A stretch of DNA of 64,000 bases from Mitsuaria sp. 7 (GCF_001653795.1 NZ_CP011514.1:1176163-1240162); one strand, 5' to 3'; counted from the stretch's first letter, positions 8,442-18,545 are shown. Notes: generated by a model not told the origin, from the letters alone. Translations and numbers: made by a program.

Positions 8442-11244
8442 GGCCTTGCACGATCGGCCCGTGGCCGTCGTCCTCTCCGCGTCGCCCGCTACCGCTAACG
8501 CCGCCCAAGGTCGGGTCGTCGTCGACTCCCAGGCGCTCGATCACGCGGCACGCGGTCTCGTCCGCCAGCGTCCGCGCGCGGTCGTCGCCCGGCGCTTCCG
8601 TCCAGGCCAGGCGCGCCTCCAGCCAGGCGGCATAGGTGTCTTCGAAGCGCTGCATCGGCTCGGCATCCAGCCACAGGCAGCGCAGCGTCAGGTGCGACGG
8701 GCAACTGATGCGCAGCGTCTCTTCGGCGAAGTTCCGGAACGCCGGTTGCGAGGTGCGCTGCGTCCACCCCGGCAGCACCACCGTCACGCGCAGCTGATGG
8801 AAGTCCTTCGACAGTCCCAGCCGCGCATGCGAGAGCCCGTCCTGCCGCAGCGGACGCAGCAGCACGTGCTCGACGACGTGCAGGCCTTCGCTCTCCTGGT
8901 CGAGGTGACGGAGGAACAGCCGCAGGCTGGCGGCACCGCGACGCGCGGCGGCGGCGTCGGGGAAATCGCCCAGCAACCACCATTGCCTGTTCTCGTCCGG
9001 CCCGAGGATGAGGCGGCGCGCTTCGCCGCCGCCGCCTGCGCTGCCTGCACCGCCCGTGCCGCCCGTGCCACCACGGCTGCTCGCGCTGCCGAACCCGCTA
9101 GCCACCGGCATCAACCGGAAGCGTGCGCTGTGCTGGCCGGCGCGCAGCAGCCCCGCAGGAATCGGCAGACGCAGCCAGGGCATGCGCTGCAGGTCCTCGC
9201 GCACCTGCTCGCGGCCGGCCGGCTGCACCGCGTGGCCCGCGGACGGGGCGAGGCGCACCGCCTCGTCCTGGCCGTCGAGCAGCCAGGGCTGATGCGCGGC
9301 GCCCGGCTTTGCGACGAGGGTGAAGCGCTGCTCGCGCAGCGCGCGTGTCAGCGGCCGGTCGTGCGACTGCTTGAAGCCCAGCAGCAGGCTGGCGCGGCGC
9401 TGCAGCCCGCCGCAGTTGTCCACGACGTCCCACGACGGCCGGGTCGGATCGAAGCCGCCCGCGCGGTCGCGCGTCAGCTGCACGATGTCGCGCAGCCAGG
9501 TGGCCTTGTTCTCCAGCAGCAGCGTCTCGGACTCCTCGGGGCTGAGGTGGCCGAGGAACTGCCGCATCGAGTTCTGCGTGTAGGTCTCGCCGTGCAGCGC
9601 CAGCAGGTGGTCGAGCGCGCGGTTCTTGCGCCGCGCCGAACGGTCGAAGGGCTTGTACACGGCGTCGGACACGACCTCGGGCGCCTCCTTGTAGAGCTCC
9701 TTGAGGCCCGGCACGACCTTGGGGCCGATCATCTGCGTCCACAGGCCCTGGCGCGCGCCGGGCGCGACCGAGAACAGCTCGCGCAGATGCTGCAGCTGTG
9801 CCAGGCCTTGCGCGATGGCCTGCTCCTGCATCACCAGGTAGGCCTTGAGCTGCCTGGCGCGCGCCTGGCGCTGCGCCGGCGCGGTGGTCGGCACGCCGTA
9901 GCGCCCCAGGCCGTAGATCGCGGGGAGGTGGTCCTGCACCGAGACGTAGGTGTCGAGCTTGCGGTGCACGCCGCGCGGCAGCAGCTCGGCGGCGCGCGCG
10001 GCCTGCTCGGTGAGTCCGTGCGCCCGATGGGAGCGGCCGGCCGAGCGCAGGTCCTCCAGCCGCCGGCGCAGGTCGTTCCATGCCACCGGCACGACGTTGC
10101 CGCGGCGGCGCACGCTGATCGTCGAGGGCACGTCGCGGTCGGGCAGGCGCAGCGACAGCGCCCAGTCCGGGCCGCGCCATTCGACCGAGCCCGCCGTGGC
10201 CTCGCGGCCCTCGGCCCGCAGCGCGACCACGCGGGCGTCCACGACGCCGGGCACGGACAGCACCACCGTCGTCAGGTCCGAGAGGAACAGGCGCTCGGTG
10301 GCGTAGCCCGCTTCCGGCGCCGGTGCGTCCTCGATGAAGCCGTTGCGCAGCGCCGGCCCGGTGTAGATGCGCTCCAGCGGGTGGCCTTCGCGCAGCAGCT
10401 CGTCCAGCGTGCGCGAGACCGCCGCGCGCGCGATGTGCCGCGCGCAGCGGTCGTAGACCTCGGCCAGGATGTCGACGGCGTCGCGCGGGCCGGCGACGTC
10501 GATGTCGGCCTGCAGGTCGCAGGGCACGTCGCGCATGCGGACGATGTCGGGATGCAGGTCCTCGCCGAGGTTGCGGCGCTCGAAGTAGGCGGCGCGCGCG
10601 GCGGCGATGCGCTCCGCGGCGACGTCGTCGGAGAGGGCGGGATCGCGGCGTGATCCGCCCGGCGACGACATCGCCGATCCGCTCGTCAGGCCACTCGTCA
10701 GGCCGCTCGTCGATCCGGCCATGGATCGCCCTGTGTCCTGCGTCAGCTGCAACTGCAGCCGGTACAGGCCGGTACCGGGCTCGGGCACCAGCGTCGCGTC
10801 GTCCAGGCCGGGTGTGGCGTCGAGCAGGTGGCGCCGGTAGTCCGCCGGCGTGGTCGGCCGGCAGGGGAAGACCTCCGCCGGCGGATGCAGCGACAGGGCC
10901 TCGTAGTCGATGCTGCCGTCCGGTCCGGTCAGATGGTCCGCCACCGGGAAGCCCGCGCGGTAGACGACGTCGGTGAGTCCGAAGCACAGCTGCTCCAGCA
11001 TCGTGATGCCGGGGTCGTGCAGGTTGTGGTCGGTCCACACGCCGCCGCTGAGCTGCTGCAGCAGCGTGATGCCGCGGGCGCGCAGTCCGTCGAAGCCGAC
11101 GTCGCGCTCCTCGTCCGTCGTCGGCGTCAGCTTGGCCGGCGTCGTCGGTGGGGGCTGCACCACCGGACGCACGACCGGTCCCGACGGATCCGACGGATCG
11201 GACGGGAAGGCCGACGTGCGCGTCGTCGCGCCGCCCGCGCTCAT
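8434..11244 (-). CDS. eCIS baseplate J-like protein (Afp12-like)
   Basis: The 936-residue protein has the signature GVWTDHNLHDPGITMLEQL near residue 70, typical of Afp12-type baseplate wedge proteins. GRYGVPTTA and a J-like core in the middle follow, and the C-terminus carries the HVVEHVLLRPL block also common in this group. Family members form the baseplate wedge around the spike together with the Afp11-type protein. Low-complexity insertions are visible (Ser/Gly repeats after TGRSMAG and a Gly-rich stretch late in the protein). A GGAGG site precedes the chosen ATG. Confidence 0.9.
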   Translation of the reverse strand: MSAGGATTRTSAFPSDPSDPSGPVVRPVVQPPPTTPAKLTPTTDEERDVGFDGLRARGITLLQQLSGGVWTDHNLHDPGITMLEQLCFGLTDVVYRAGFPVADHLTGPDGSIDYEALSLHPPAEVFPCRPTTPADYRRHLLDATPGLDDATLVPEPGTGLYRLQLQLTQDTGRSMAGSTSGLTSGLTSGSAMSSPGGSRRDPALSDDVAAERIAAARAAYFERRNLGEDLHPDIVRMRDVPCDLQADIDVAGPRDAVDILAEVYDRCARHIARAAVSRTLDELLREGHPLERIYTGPALRNGFIEDAPAPEAGYATERLFLSDLTTVVLSVPGVVDARVVALRAEGREATAGSVEWRGPDWALSLRLPDRDVPSTISVRRRGNVVPVAWNDLRRRLEDLRSAGRSHRAHGLTEQAARAAELLPRGVHRKLDTYVSVQDHLPAIYGLGRYGVPTTAPAQRQARARQLKAYLVMQEQAIAQGLAQLQHLRELFSVAPGARQGLWTQMIGPKVVPGLKELYKEAPEVVSDAVYKPFDRSARRKNRALDHLLALHGETYTQNSMRQFLGHLSPEESETLLLENKATWLRDIVQLTRDRAGGFDPTRPSWDVVDNCGGLQRRASLLLGFKQSHDRPLTRALREQRFTLVAKPGAAHQPWLLDGQDEAVRLAPSAGHAVQPAGREQVREDLQRMPWLRLPIPAGLLRAGQHSARFRLMPVASGFGSASSRGGTGGTGGAGSAGGGGEARRLILGPDENRQWWLLGDFPDAAAARRGAASLRLFLRHLDQESEGLHVVEHVLLRPLRQDGLSHARLGLSKDFHQLRVTVVLPGWTQRTSQPAFRNFAEETLRISCPSHLTLRCLWLDAEPMQRFEDTYAAWLEARLAWTEAPGDDRARTLADETACRVIERLGVDDDPTLGGVSGSGRRGEDDGHGPIVQGHA

Positions 11245-11281
11245 GGCGTGCCTCCGAGGGCGATGCCGCCTGTCCGTGCGC

Positions 11282-12082
11282 TCATGGCGTGGCTCCCGAC
11301 ATCTCCGGGTCGAACCACAGCTGCGACACGGAGGCCTGGATCACCTTGCCCTCGCCGTAGTCGCATTGCGTGCGGATCTGCAGCCGGTAGCTCGCGCGCC
11401 GGCCGTGCTTGCCCTCCCAGCGCAGCTGGATGCGATCGCAGCGGCGGCCGTACCAGGCGTGCTGGCTGCGGATCCGCTTGCGCGGCGACAGGAACTCCAG
11501 CCAGCCCGGCAGCGGGTTGTAGGTGTTCATCGCGATCGCATGCAGCATCGCGAAGCGCCCGCCGTCCTTCTGCCCGACGCCGGCCATCACCTCGAAGGCC
11601 TGGCAGCCGTTCAGCGGACCGGTCAGGTTGTGCCATTCGCCGTCGGCCTTGAGCGGCTGGCCGACATCGTCCACGCTCCGCAAGTCGCCGAGCCGCCCCG
11701 TCGACGCGACCACGCCCGCGACCTCCAGCGCCTGGCGCGGCCTCGCGGTGCCGATGCCGACGCGGCCTTCGGTGTCCAGCGCCAGCACCGGGTCCCGCGT
11801 GCCGGCGGCGCGTGCGTCGCCGTGGTGGAACAGCAGCTGGTCGCGGTCGCCGCCGTAGGCCATCGACCAGATCGCCTCGCGGCCGCTCTGCTCGCGGTAG
11901 AAGCTGATCAGCGCGTCGTGGCTGACCGGCGTGGAGACCTCGAAGCCGTTCTCCGGCGTCTTGCGGAAGCCCTCGTCGCTCATGTTGAGCGTCGAGTCGA
12001 TCAGGTCGCCGAAGTGGTCGCTGGTGGGCAGCCGGCCCTCCTGGAAGAACTGCTTGAGCGTGTCGCGGTTGCGGGTCGTCAT
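11282..12082 (-). CDS. eCIS fibre-like protein
   Basis: Starting at the ATG that overlaps the stop of the Afp11-like gene (ATGA) gives 266 residues. The N-terminus, RDTLKQFFQEGRLPTSDHF then LIDSTLN, is the recognisable attachment region of fibre-like proteins in eCIS clusters. It is followed by a short triple-helix-like transition (LDTEGRVGIGTARPRQALEV, a motif typical of phage-fibre repeats) and a C-terminal domain of about 120 residues with no recognised fold. It is much shorter than Afp13-type fibres, so it could be a baseplate-bound spikelet rather than a full receptor-binding fibre. It lies between the two baseplate genes. Confidence 0.82.
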   Translation of the reverse strand: MTTRNRDTLKQFFQEGRLPTSDHFGDLIDSTLNMSDEGFRKTPENGFEVSTPVSHDALISFYREQSGREAIWSMAYGGDRDQLLFHHGDARAAGTRDPVLALDTEGRVGIGTARPRQALEVAGVVASTGRLGDLRSVDDVGQPLKADGEWHNLTGPLNGCQAFEVMAGVGQKDGGRFAMLHAIAMNTYNPLPGWLEFLSPRKRIRSQHAWYGRRCDRIQLRWEGKHGRRASYRLQIRTQCDYGEGKVIQASVSQLWFDPEMSGATP

Positions 12083-15000
12083 GGCGCGCCCCTGCCGATC
12101 ACGAAGGCGGGCCCGGCATCCTGCCGGTCCGGTCCGCCAATGACGAAGGTGCTGCCGACGGCCAGCCGGTCGACGCCCGTCGCGCGCGGCGACACCGTCT
12201 CCGGAAAGCGGTCGACCGCGGTGAGGATGTGCTGCGGCATCGGCAGCGCGATGCTCCACGGCAGCTGCGCGCGCGCATGGGCGGCGCCCGTGGCGGGCCG
12301 CGCGCCGTCCTGGCCGGGCGGATCGGCGCCCAGCGGCGCGCGGGCGGTGTCGGCCAGCGTGTAGACGTCGCGGTCGTCGCAGGCGATGGTGATCAGCGAC
12401 AGCTGCGTCACGAAGCTCACGCCTTCCAGCGCGCGCAGCCGGGCCTCCAGGTCCTCGCTGCGCACCAGCCAGTCGAAGCGCGCGCCGTAGCCGTCGTCGA
12501 ACCACGGCGACAGGTAGTGGACGATGGCCTCGTTGACGCGGCGCAGCGTCGCGCCTTCATGCGCGCCGCGGGTCAGGCCGAGCGTGGCGCGCAGCTGCAG
12601 CCGGTCGTAGGCGGGATTGCGGACCTGGAAGCGCGCGAAGGGCGAGCCGATCTCCGCCAGCGCCGCGGTCATGCGGGCCAGCTCCACGGCGTTGAAGCGG
12701 GGCGCGGCGCAGGCCAGGGCGGGCAGGTTGCGCGGCAGCGTCGGGATCACCACCGCGGTCACGCCGCCGCTGCCGTCCTGCGCGGGCAGGCAGCGCGCCT
12801 TCATCACGTCGGGGAAGCGCGAGAGCAGCAGCCGCTCGACATCCCAGCCGACCGAGGCGCGCCCCTTGTGCTGCAGCCGCTCGCCGGCGCGCGTGATCAT
12901 GGCCCGCTCGTCCTCCTCGCGCTGCAGGCTGAAGGAGCGCCCGACCTGCGTCACCGAGGCCAGCCCCGGCAGCGTCGCCGACGGCCGCACGATGACGCCG
13001 TCGACCAGCGGCTCCGGCGGCGCGGGCGGCGCGCTGCCGTTGCGCGGCGCGGGGACGCTCCGGCCCGTGTCCCCGGCATCGCCCGGCATCTGCCGCCGCA
13101 GCCGCACGCCCTGCGTGCGCACGGACACCAGGCCGGCGAAGCTGTCGAACTCCGCGCGCGCCGACAGCCGCAGCCAGTACAGCCCGGCCGGCATCACGGT
13201 GTGGTCGGTGCTCATGTCGCGCGGCAGGTCCAGCGTCACGATGCCGGAAGTCAGGCAGCCGTGCGTCGTGTCGCCCAGCACGCGCGAGGGCGCCAGCGGC
13301 CGCCATTCGTCGTTGGCCAGCGTCGACCACTGCACCGTGCGCGGGCGGCTGCCGTTGAGCAGGCTGCGCGCCGACGACTCGCGCAGCTGGAACAGCAGCG
13401 TCAGCACGCCGCCGGGATCGCAGGAGGACAGGCCGATGTAGAGGTTGCCGTCGGCGCCCAGGCGCGGCAGCAGGTCGTGCCCGCCGCCCGACATCGCCGA
13501 ATACAGCGTCTGCAGGCCGAAGGGATGGAGGTGGAACAGCCGCTCGCCGTCGACGCCCTCGGGCGGATCGTCGTCGCGGTCGAGCGCGATGACGCTGGCG
13601 GCCTGGTAGTTCAGCGAAATGCGCTCGATCACGGGGGTGTACGGCGGATTGGGCAGCGGGCCCGGTCGCTTCGTGCGCGCGTTGGCGGCCACGGTGGCGG
13701 CCAGCTCGATCGGATAGGCCGTGTGGCCGAAGGCCGCGCGCGGGCCGCTGAGCTGCAGCCGGCACAGGCCGTTGCGCGGGATGGGCATCGTCGACCAGTC
13801 CTCGTCCGTGGCGCGGCTGAGCTTGCGCACCGAGCCGGGATCGATCTCGATGTGCTGCGTCGCGATCAGCTCGCCCGCCGGGTTGGTGCCGGCGAACAGC
13901 GGCTGGTTGGCCGAGCGGTTGGCGCAGGCCTGCCACTGGCTGTCGCGCAGCCAGGAGATCTCGGTGTTGAAGTGGCCTTGTCGCAGTTCCTTGCCGGCGG
14001 GGCCGCCGTAGCCCGCGTAGTGCGTGTCGAAGCCGCCGGGCTCGAGCGGCAGGCCGCCCCATTCGATGTCCAGCGAGAGCCGCTCCAGCGTCTTGCGCGC
14101 CGCCTCGGGCGAGCCGACGACCAGGTAGGACGACAGGCCCGGCAACGGCCCGAAGGGCGCGAAGGCCTTCGACGGATCGAGCCGGCCCAGGCTGTTGGCC
14201 AGCCGCACGTCGCGCACGCCGCGCACGCAGACGCGCAGGTCGACCTCCGCCAGCGGCAGCCGCGCGAGCAGCGAGTACGGATAGAGCCGCCCCTGCGTCG
14301 CCACTTCCAGTCGCAGCACCGGCAGCCGCGTCGGCCACTCCGCGCCATGCACCCCGGGATCGACGCCGGTGATGGCCGGCGCGTCCGCGCGCAGCCGGAT
14401 CAGCAGCGAGAGACCGGCGCCGGCGGCGCGGTCGAGCCGGCTCTCGACGGTCCACCAGCCCGTCGCCGTGCTCAGGCTCAGGCGGAACGCGCCTTGCAGC
14501 AGCCGGTCGAAGATCAGCGCGCGGTGGGGCGGGCCCGAGCCGTCGAACATCGCGGGCAGGCCTTCGCCCAGCAGGCGGTGCGCGGCGTTGCGCATCGAGA
14601 CCCAGTCGGTGTCGCGGAGGTCGTCGGGGGAGGGCGTCGCCGCATCCCCTCCGGCCAGCAGCCACTGCGGCACCAGATCCCCGAAGGCATCGCGGAAGGC
14701 GTCCGCGGTCTTGGCGCGCAGCACCGCGTCGCGCAGGCTGCGCAGGTCCGGCGCGGCGCCGGACGAGGTCTGGCGCAGGATCACGCGGATCTCGCGCTCG
14801 CCCTCGCGCAGCAGGAGCAGCGGCGAGGCGATGGCCAGGCCGATGCGCGCATCCTCGGCGCCCGCGCCGCCGGCCGCGCCGAACAGCGGCCAGACCGTGC
14901 GGCCGTCCGCCACCGGCCGCGCGACCTTGGCGCGGGTGACGTAGTTGAGGTCGCGCTCGGGCGCGATCAGCCGGTCCCGTTCCAGCCGCAGCGTGCGCAG

Positions 15001-15963
15001 GGTCTCGACCTTCGCGTCGGTGACCGTCAGCGGCCCGTCGCTGACGAAGCGCACCGGCCGGCCCGCCGCGTCCTTGCCCGCGTCGAAGGCGGTGCCCGGC
15101 GGCAGGTGCACGTCGCCCGGCGCGCGCAGGTCGCGCTGGCAGGCGAGGTAGACGGTGTCGGCCCGCGACGGCGCGGGATCGAATCCCAGGCAGTCGCGGT
15201 AGTAGAACGCGGTGTGCCGCGCGGGGAACCGGTTGACCTCCTGCTGCGCCGTCTCGCACACCTTCAGGAAGGCGACCAGCAGCGCCGCCGCGGGTTCGTG
15301 GTTGGCCGTGGCGATGCTGTCGGGCAGCAGTTCGCGCGCCAGCCGGCGCACGTCGTCCACCGCGCTGAGGAAGGCGAAGAAGCGCTCGCGCAGCCGCTCG
15401 CGGTCCTCGCGCTCGGCGTCGGGATCGGCCGGCGCCTCCTCGCCGATCTGGCGATGCCACATGCGCGAGAGCTCGCGCTCCACCGGTCCCGGCGGCCGCG
15501 GGGCGGCGGGAGTGTCCTCGCCCTGCAGGAAGCGCCGTTCCACCCAGCGCAGGTCGGCGGCGAGCTGCTGGTCGACCAGCAGGTGGATGCGCTCGCGCAG
15601 CACGCGCGGCGCGGTGTCGCTGATGCCGGCCAGCGCGCGCCACCACAGGTCCAGCCAGCCGGCCAGCGTGAGCACCTGGCGCGCCAGCTGCGGCAGCGGC
15701 GCCGAGTCCACCTCGCGCCCGAAACGCTGCTGCAGCGGCCACGGATCGACCGCGGCGATGCGCGCCATCACCAGCGTCGGATCGGTGGCGAAGAGCGTGC
15801 TCCAGTCGCCCGCGTCGTGGTCGTCGAGGTCGATGAAGCGCAGGTGGCGCGCCAGTTGCGCCGTCATCTCCACGCGCTGCTCGAAGTCCAGGTCGTCGGG
15901 GCGGAAGTAGCCCGGCGCCAGGGCCATCGGGAAGCGCTCGCGCTGTTCGGTGCCGGTGCTCAT
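12079..15963 (-). CDS. eCIS baseplate J-like protein (Afp11-like)
   Basis: At 1294 residues this is the largest structural protein of the locus. The N-terminal region (PGYFRPDDLDFEQRVEMTAQLARHL) and the following segment with GDWSTLFATDPT match Afp11-type proteins, with the J-like fold further on (FYYRDCLGFDP, then CQRDLRAPGDVHLPPGTAFDAG). It would pair with the Afp12-like protein to build the baseplate wedge. Both ends overlap neighbours by 4 bp (gp25 upstream, fibre-like downstream), which fits stoichiometric co-translation. The last 30 residues form a short tail (STFVIGGPDRQDAG) not obviously conserved. Confidence 0.9.
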   Translation of the reverse strand: MSTGTEQRERFPMALAPGYFRPDDLDFEQRVEMTAQLARHLRFIDLDDHDAGDWSTLFATDPTLVMARIAAVDPWPLQQRFGREVDSAPLPQLARQVLTLAGWLDLWWRALAGISDTAPRVLRERIHLLVDQQLAADLRWVERRFLQGEDTPAAPRPPGPVERELSRMWHRQIGEEAPADPDAEREDRERLRERFFAFLSAVDDVRRLARELLPDSIATANHEPAAALLVAFLKVCETAQQEVNRFPARHTAFYYRDCLGFDPAPSRADTVYLACQRDLRAPGDVHLPPGTAFDAGKDAAGRPVRFVSDGPLTVTDAKVETLRTLRLERDRLIAPERDLNYVTRAKVARPVADGRTVWPLFGAAGGAGAEDARIGLAIASPLLLLREGEREIRVILRQTSSGAAPDLRSLRDAVLRAKTADAFRDAFGDLVPQWLLAGGDAATPSPDDLRDTDWVSMRNAAHRLLGEGLPAMFDGSGPPHRALIFDRLLQGAFRLSLSTATGWWTVESRLDRAAGAGLSLLIRLRADAPAITGVDPGVHGAEWPTRLPVLRLEVATQGRLYPYSLLARLPLAEVDLRVCVRGVRDVRLANSLGRLDPSKAFAPFGPLPGLSSYLVVGSPEAARKTLERLSLDIEWGGLPLEPGGFDTHYAGYGGPAGKELRQGHFNTEISWLRDSQWQACANRSANQPLFAGTNPAGELIATQHIEIDPGSVRKLSRATDEDWSTMPIPRNGLCRLQLSGPRAAFGHTAYPIELAATVAANARTKRPGPLPNPPYTPVIERISLNYQAASVIALDRDDDPPEGVDGERLFHLHPFGLQTLYSAMSGGGHDLLPRLGADGNLYIGLSSCDPGGVLTLLFQLRESSARSLLNGSRPRTVQWSTLANDEWRPLAPSRVLGDTTHGCLTSGIVTLDLPRDMSTDHTVMPAGLYWLRLSARAEFDSFAGLVSVRTQGVRLRRQMPGDAGDTGRSVPAPRNGSAPPAPPEPLVDGVIVRPSATLPGLASVTQVGRSFSLQREEDERAMITRAGERLQHKGRASVGWDVERLLLSRFPDVMKARCLPAQDGSGGVTAVVIPTLPRNLPALACAAPRFNAVELARMTAALAEIGSPFARFQVRNPAYDRLQLRATLGLTRGAHEGATLRRVNEAIVHYLSPWFDDGYGARFDWLVRSEDLEARLRALEGVSFVTQLSLITIACDDRDVYTLADTARAPLGADPPGQDGARPATGAAHARAQLPWSIALPMPQHILTAVDRFPETVSPRATGVDRLAVGSTFVIGGPDRQDAGPAFVIGRGAP

Positions 15964-16430
15964 GCGACCCCCCGTCCGGCCGTTTCGCCCCTGGTCATGC
16001 CGCTCCGCGGATCGTCCATCCCCAGCACCTCGCCCTCGCGCAGGTAGAGCGGGAACACGAAGTTGTGGCGGCTGTTGCTGCTGCGCAGCGTGTAGTCGAG
16101 CTGGATGCGCAGCACGCCGTCGTACAGCCCGGAGGTGTCGATGGCGATCGCGTTGAGCGTGATGCGCGCCTCGAAGAACAGGATGGCCTGCTCGATCAGG
16201 CTGCGGATCTCCGTCAGCGTGCTGTCGTTCATCGTCTCGAAGACCATGCGCCGCAGCGGGCAGCCGTAGCTCGGGTGCATCACGCGCTCGCCGGGCGCGG
16301 TGGTGAGCAGGATGCGCAGGCTTTCCTCGACGTCGGTCACGCCCGACACCATCACGCCGCCGCGCGTGCGCCGGTCGAAGGCCGGCGGGAAGGCCCAGCC
16401 GGTGCCCAGGAAGTCGTGTTGGCCGTCCAT
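15960..16430 (-). CDS. GPW/gp25-family baseplate protein (Afp9-like)
   Basis: The 156-residue protein has the gp25 hallmarks: GTGWAFPPAFDRRT at the N-terminus, VEESLRILLTTAPGERVMHPSYG in the centre, and the EARITL strand. In T4 phage, T6SS and eCIS, gp25 homologues connect the baseplate wedge to the first sheath ring. It lies 1 bp after PAAR and overlaps the Afp11-like gene by 4 bp. Confidence 0.95.
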   Translation of the reverse strand: MDGQHDFLGTGWAFPPAFDRRTRGGVMVSGVTDVEESLRILLTTAPGERVMHPSYGCPLRRMVFETMNDSTLTEIRSLIEQAILFFEARITLNAIAIDTSGLYDGVLRIQLDYTLRSSNSRHNFVFPLYLREGEVLGMDDPRSGMTRGETAGRGVA

Positions 16431-16431
16431 T

Positions 16432-16731
16432 TCAGCCCCCGATCAGCACGGTCGGCAGGCCGATCGCGATGTTGCCGCCGTGCGCGGTGGTGTCGCCGAC
16501 GCGCGCCGCCGGCTTGTTGCCGATCAGCACCGTGGCCGAGCCCTTCACGATCGCGTCCGGCGGACCGACGCAGGTCGCGTTGTCGCCCACGACCGCGGCG
16601 GGCAGCATGCCGATGAGCACCGTCGGCACGCCCGGGCCGATGACCGGGCCGCCCACGTGCGGGATGGGCGGCAGGCCGGGCGTGACCATGGGGCAGACAT
16701 GCAGGTCGGTGAGGCGGGCGGCGGGTGGCAC
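16432..16731 (-). CDS. PAAR-domain spike tip (Afp10-like)
   Basis: This 99-residue protein is a minimal PAAR cone: PAARLTDLHVCP at the start, then repeated glycine-rich turns (PTVLIGMLPAAVVGDNATC, SATVLIGNKPAARVGDTTAHGG, LPTVLIGG). Family members sharpen the tip of the VgrG-like spike and bind a metal through His and Cys residues. No C-terminal extension is present, so this tip carries no fused toxin. It sits between the spike and gp25 genes. Confidence 0.96.
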   Translation of the reverse strand: MPPAARLTDLHVCPMVTPGLPPIPHVGGPVIGPGVPTVLIGMLPAAVVGDNATCVGPPDAIVKGSATVLIGNKPAARVGDTTAHGGNIAIGLPTVLIGG

Positions 16732-16750
16732 GGGGACTCCTGACTCGGTC

Positions 16751-18544
16751 TCAATTGATCATGACCATCGCGCCCTTGACCACGGTCTGACCCGAGGCCG
16801 AGAGTTCCGCGGAGGCGTTGCCCTTGGCGGAGAAGGCGATCTGCGCTTCGCTGTTGACGTTCAGGCCGCTGGTCTTCACGTCGGCCTTGGACGTGATGGA
16901 GACCGCGCCGACCGCGTCCAGCTTGATCTGTCCCTTGGCGGTGACGGTGATGTCCTTGGGGCTGTCGAGCGCGATGCCCGAGGGACTGAGCTCCACCGTG
17001 TTGCCGTTCTGGTCCGAGAGCAGGATGGACTTGTCCTTGTCGCTCAGCACGATGCGGTTGTTGCCCGGCGTGGTGACGGTGATGACCTTGTCCTTCTCGT
17101 CGAACTCGAGCTTGTGCTTGCAGCGCGTGACGAAGGCCTTGGTGTCGTTGGGCGCGGCCAGCGCGTAGGGCGGCGCGCGCCCGCTGCTGTAGAGGCTGCC
17201 CAGGATCACCGGATGCGAGGGGTCGCCGGCGAAGTAGCCCAGCACGACCTCGTCGCCGACCTCCGGCAGGAAGAAGGCGCCGAAGCCGCTGCTCGCGTGC
17301 GACTGCAGCAGCCGCGCCCAGACGCCTTCGGTCTCGGCCTGCAGCACCGGCACCTTGACCTGGACGCGCTGCTCGCCGGCGGGGTCGGCGTCGAGCTTCA
17401 TCACCACGCCGACCTGCAGCCCCGGCACCGGCGGCAGCAGGCCGGCGGCCGGTTGCGCCGGCACGTCGGCGCGCGCGCTGAACCAGTCGGGATCGAGGCC
17501 AAAGTCCGCCTCGGTCGTCCACGCGCCGTCCTCGATGTGGTGACGCAGCCCGGTGATGAAGACCGTGCCGCTGAAGCGCTTGCCCACGCCCTGCAGATCG
17601 ATGAGTCCGCCGACCTTGGCCTTGGCGCTGCCCTGGAAGCTCAGCCGGCCGCGCAGCCGCGCGAGTCCCGACTTGAGCTGCTGCGCCTTGGCCCACTGCG
17701 TCAGCATGTCGCGCGACTGCGGCGCGCCGGCCTGCATCCGGAAGCTCGCCAGGCCGATGACCTCCGACAGCGTGCTGGTGTCCAGGTCGCCCTGCACCGG
17801 CAGAGACGCCGGATCGGCGGCGGTGCCTTCCAGCGCGGCCTGCGCCTTCGGGTCCCAGGACACCGCCATCGCGCTGCCGTACTGGTGGCGCGCGTCGACG
17901 TCGCCCTCGAAGGAGATCAGGTCGATGCCGTAGGTGACCGACAGCGCCGCCTCGCCCGTGGCCTTGGGCGCGACGACGGCCAGCGTGCCGTCGTTGACGA
18001 GCACCAGCATGCCGTTCGCATCGGCCCGCGTCAGCAGGAAGTCCCAGTCGCTGCAGAAGTGCTGCACCAGCTCGGGGTGCGTGATCGTGGTCGCGTCGAT
18101 GTCGGTCGACAGGCCGTGCGCGCCGGCCAGCGTGCTCATGATGTCGCTGTCGAGTTGGTCGATGTAGTTCACGTTGCGGCGGCCGACCGTCATCTTCACG
18201 GCCTTGTCGCGGCAGTCGACGACCAGGCGCGCGTCGTTGTCGCCCTCGACCCGCAGGCCGTGGCGCACGACCAGGCCTTCGAAGATGGTCTCCTCCTGCT
18301 GGCCGTAGCCGGCCTGCACCGTCAGCGCGGCGCCCGGCTTGAAGTGGGCCGCGTCGCTGAGCGGGAACTCGCGGTCCGGCATGTCGCCGTCGTTGAACAC
18401 CAGCCGCGCGCTGGGCACGGTGTTGGCGGCGCGGCGCACGGTCACCGACATCAGGTCGGCGCTTTCGGGCAGGCGCTCGCCGTCGATCAGCACGCTGAGC
18501 GTGACGACGCCGACGGTGTCCTGGAGGGGGGAGACGCCGGGCAT
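16751..18544 (-). CDS. VgrG-like central spike protein (Afp8-like)
   Basis: The 597-residue protein has a gp27-like N-terminal half (SVLIDGERLPESADLMSVTV, then FCSDWDFLLTRADANG). A gp5-like OB domain follows (PVLQAETEGVWARLLQSHAS, GDEVVLGYFAGDPSHPVILG). A C-terminal beta-helix of short repeats (DITVTAKGQIKLDAVGAVSI) forms the needle. It trimerises below the tube and carries the PAAR tip. It has no extra toxin domain. It is separated by 1 bp from the LysM protein gene and by 19 bp from PAAR. Confidence 0.95.
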   Translation of the reverse strand: MPGVSPLQDTVGVVTLSVLIDGERLPESADLMSVTVRRAANTVPSARLVFNDGDMPDREFPLSDAAHFKPGAALTVQAGYGQQEETIFEGLVVRHGLRVEGDNDARLVVDCRDKAVKMTVGRRNVNYIDQLDSDIMSTLAGAHGLSTDIDATTITHPELVQHFCSDWDFLLTRADANGMLVLVNDGTLAVVAPKATGEAALSVTYGIDLISFEGDVDARHQYGSAMAVSWDPKAQAALEGTAADPASLPVQGDLDTSTLSEVIGLASFRMQAGAPQSRDMLTQWAKAQQLKSGLARLRGRLSFQGSAKAKVGGLIDLQGVGKRFSGTVFITGLRHHIEDGAWTTEADFGLDPDWFSARADVPAQPAAGLLPPVPGLQVGVVMKLDADPAGEQRVQVKVPVLQAETEGVWARLLQSHASSGFGAFFLPEVGDEVVLGYFAGDPSHPVILGSLYSSGRAPPYALAAPNDTKAFVTRCKHKLEFDEKDKVITVTTPGNNRIVLSDKDKSILLSDQNGNTVELSPSGIALDSPKDITVTAKGQIKLDAVGAVSITSKADVKTSGLNVNSEAQIAFSAKGNASAELSASGQTVVKGAMVMIN

Positions 18545-18545
18545 G

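Noticed and set aside
12229..16047. A 1272-codon + strand open frame opposite the Afp11-like gene
   Set aside because: Antisense shadow; the minus strand encodes recognisable baseplate, gp25 and fibre proteins.
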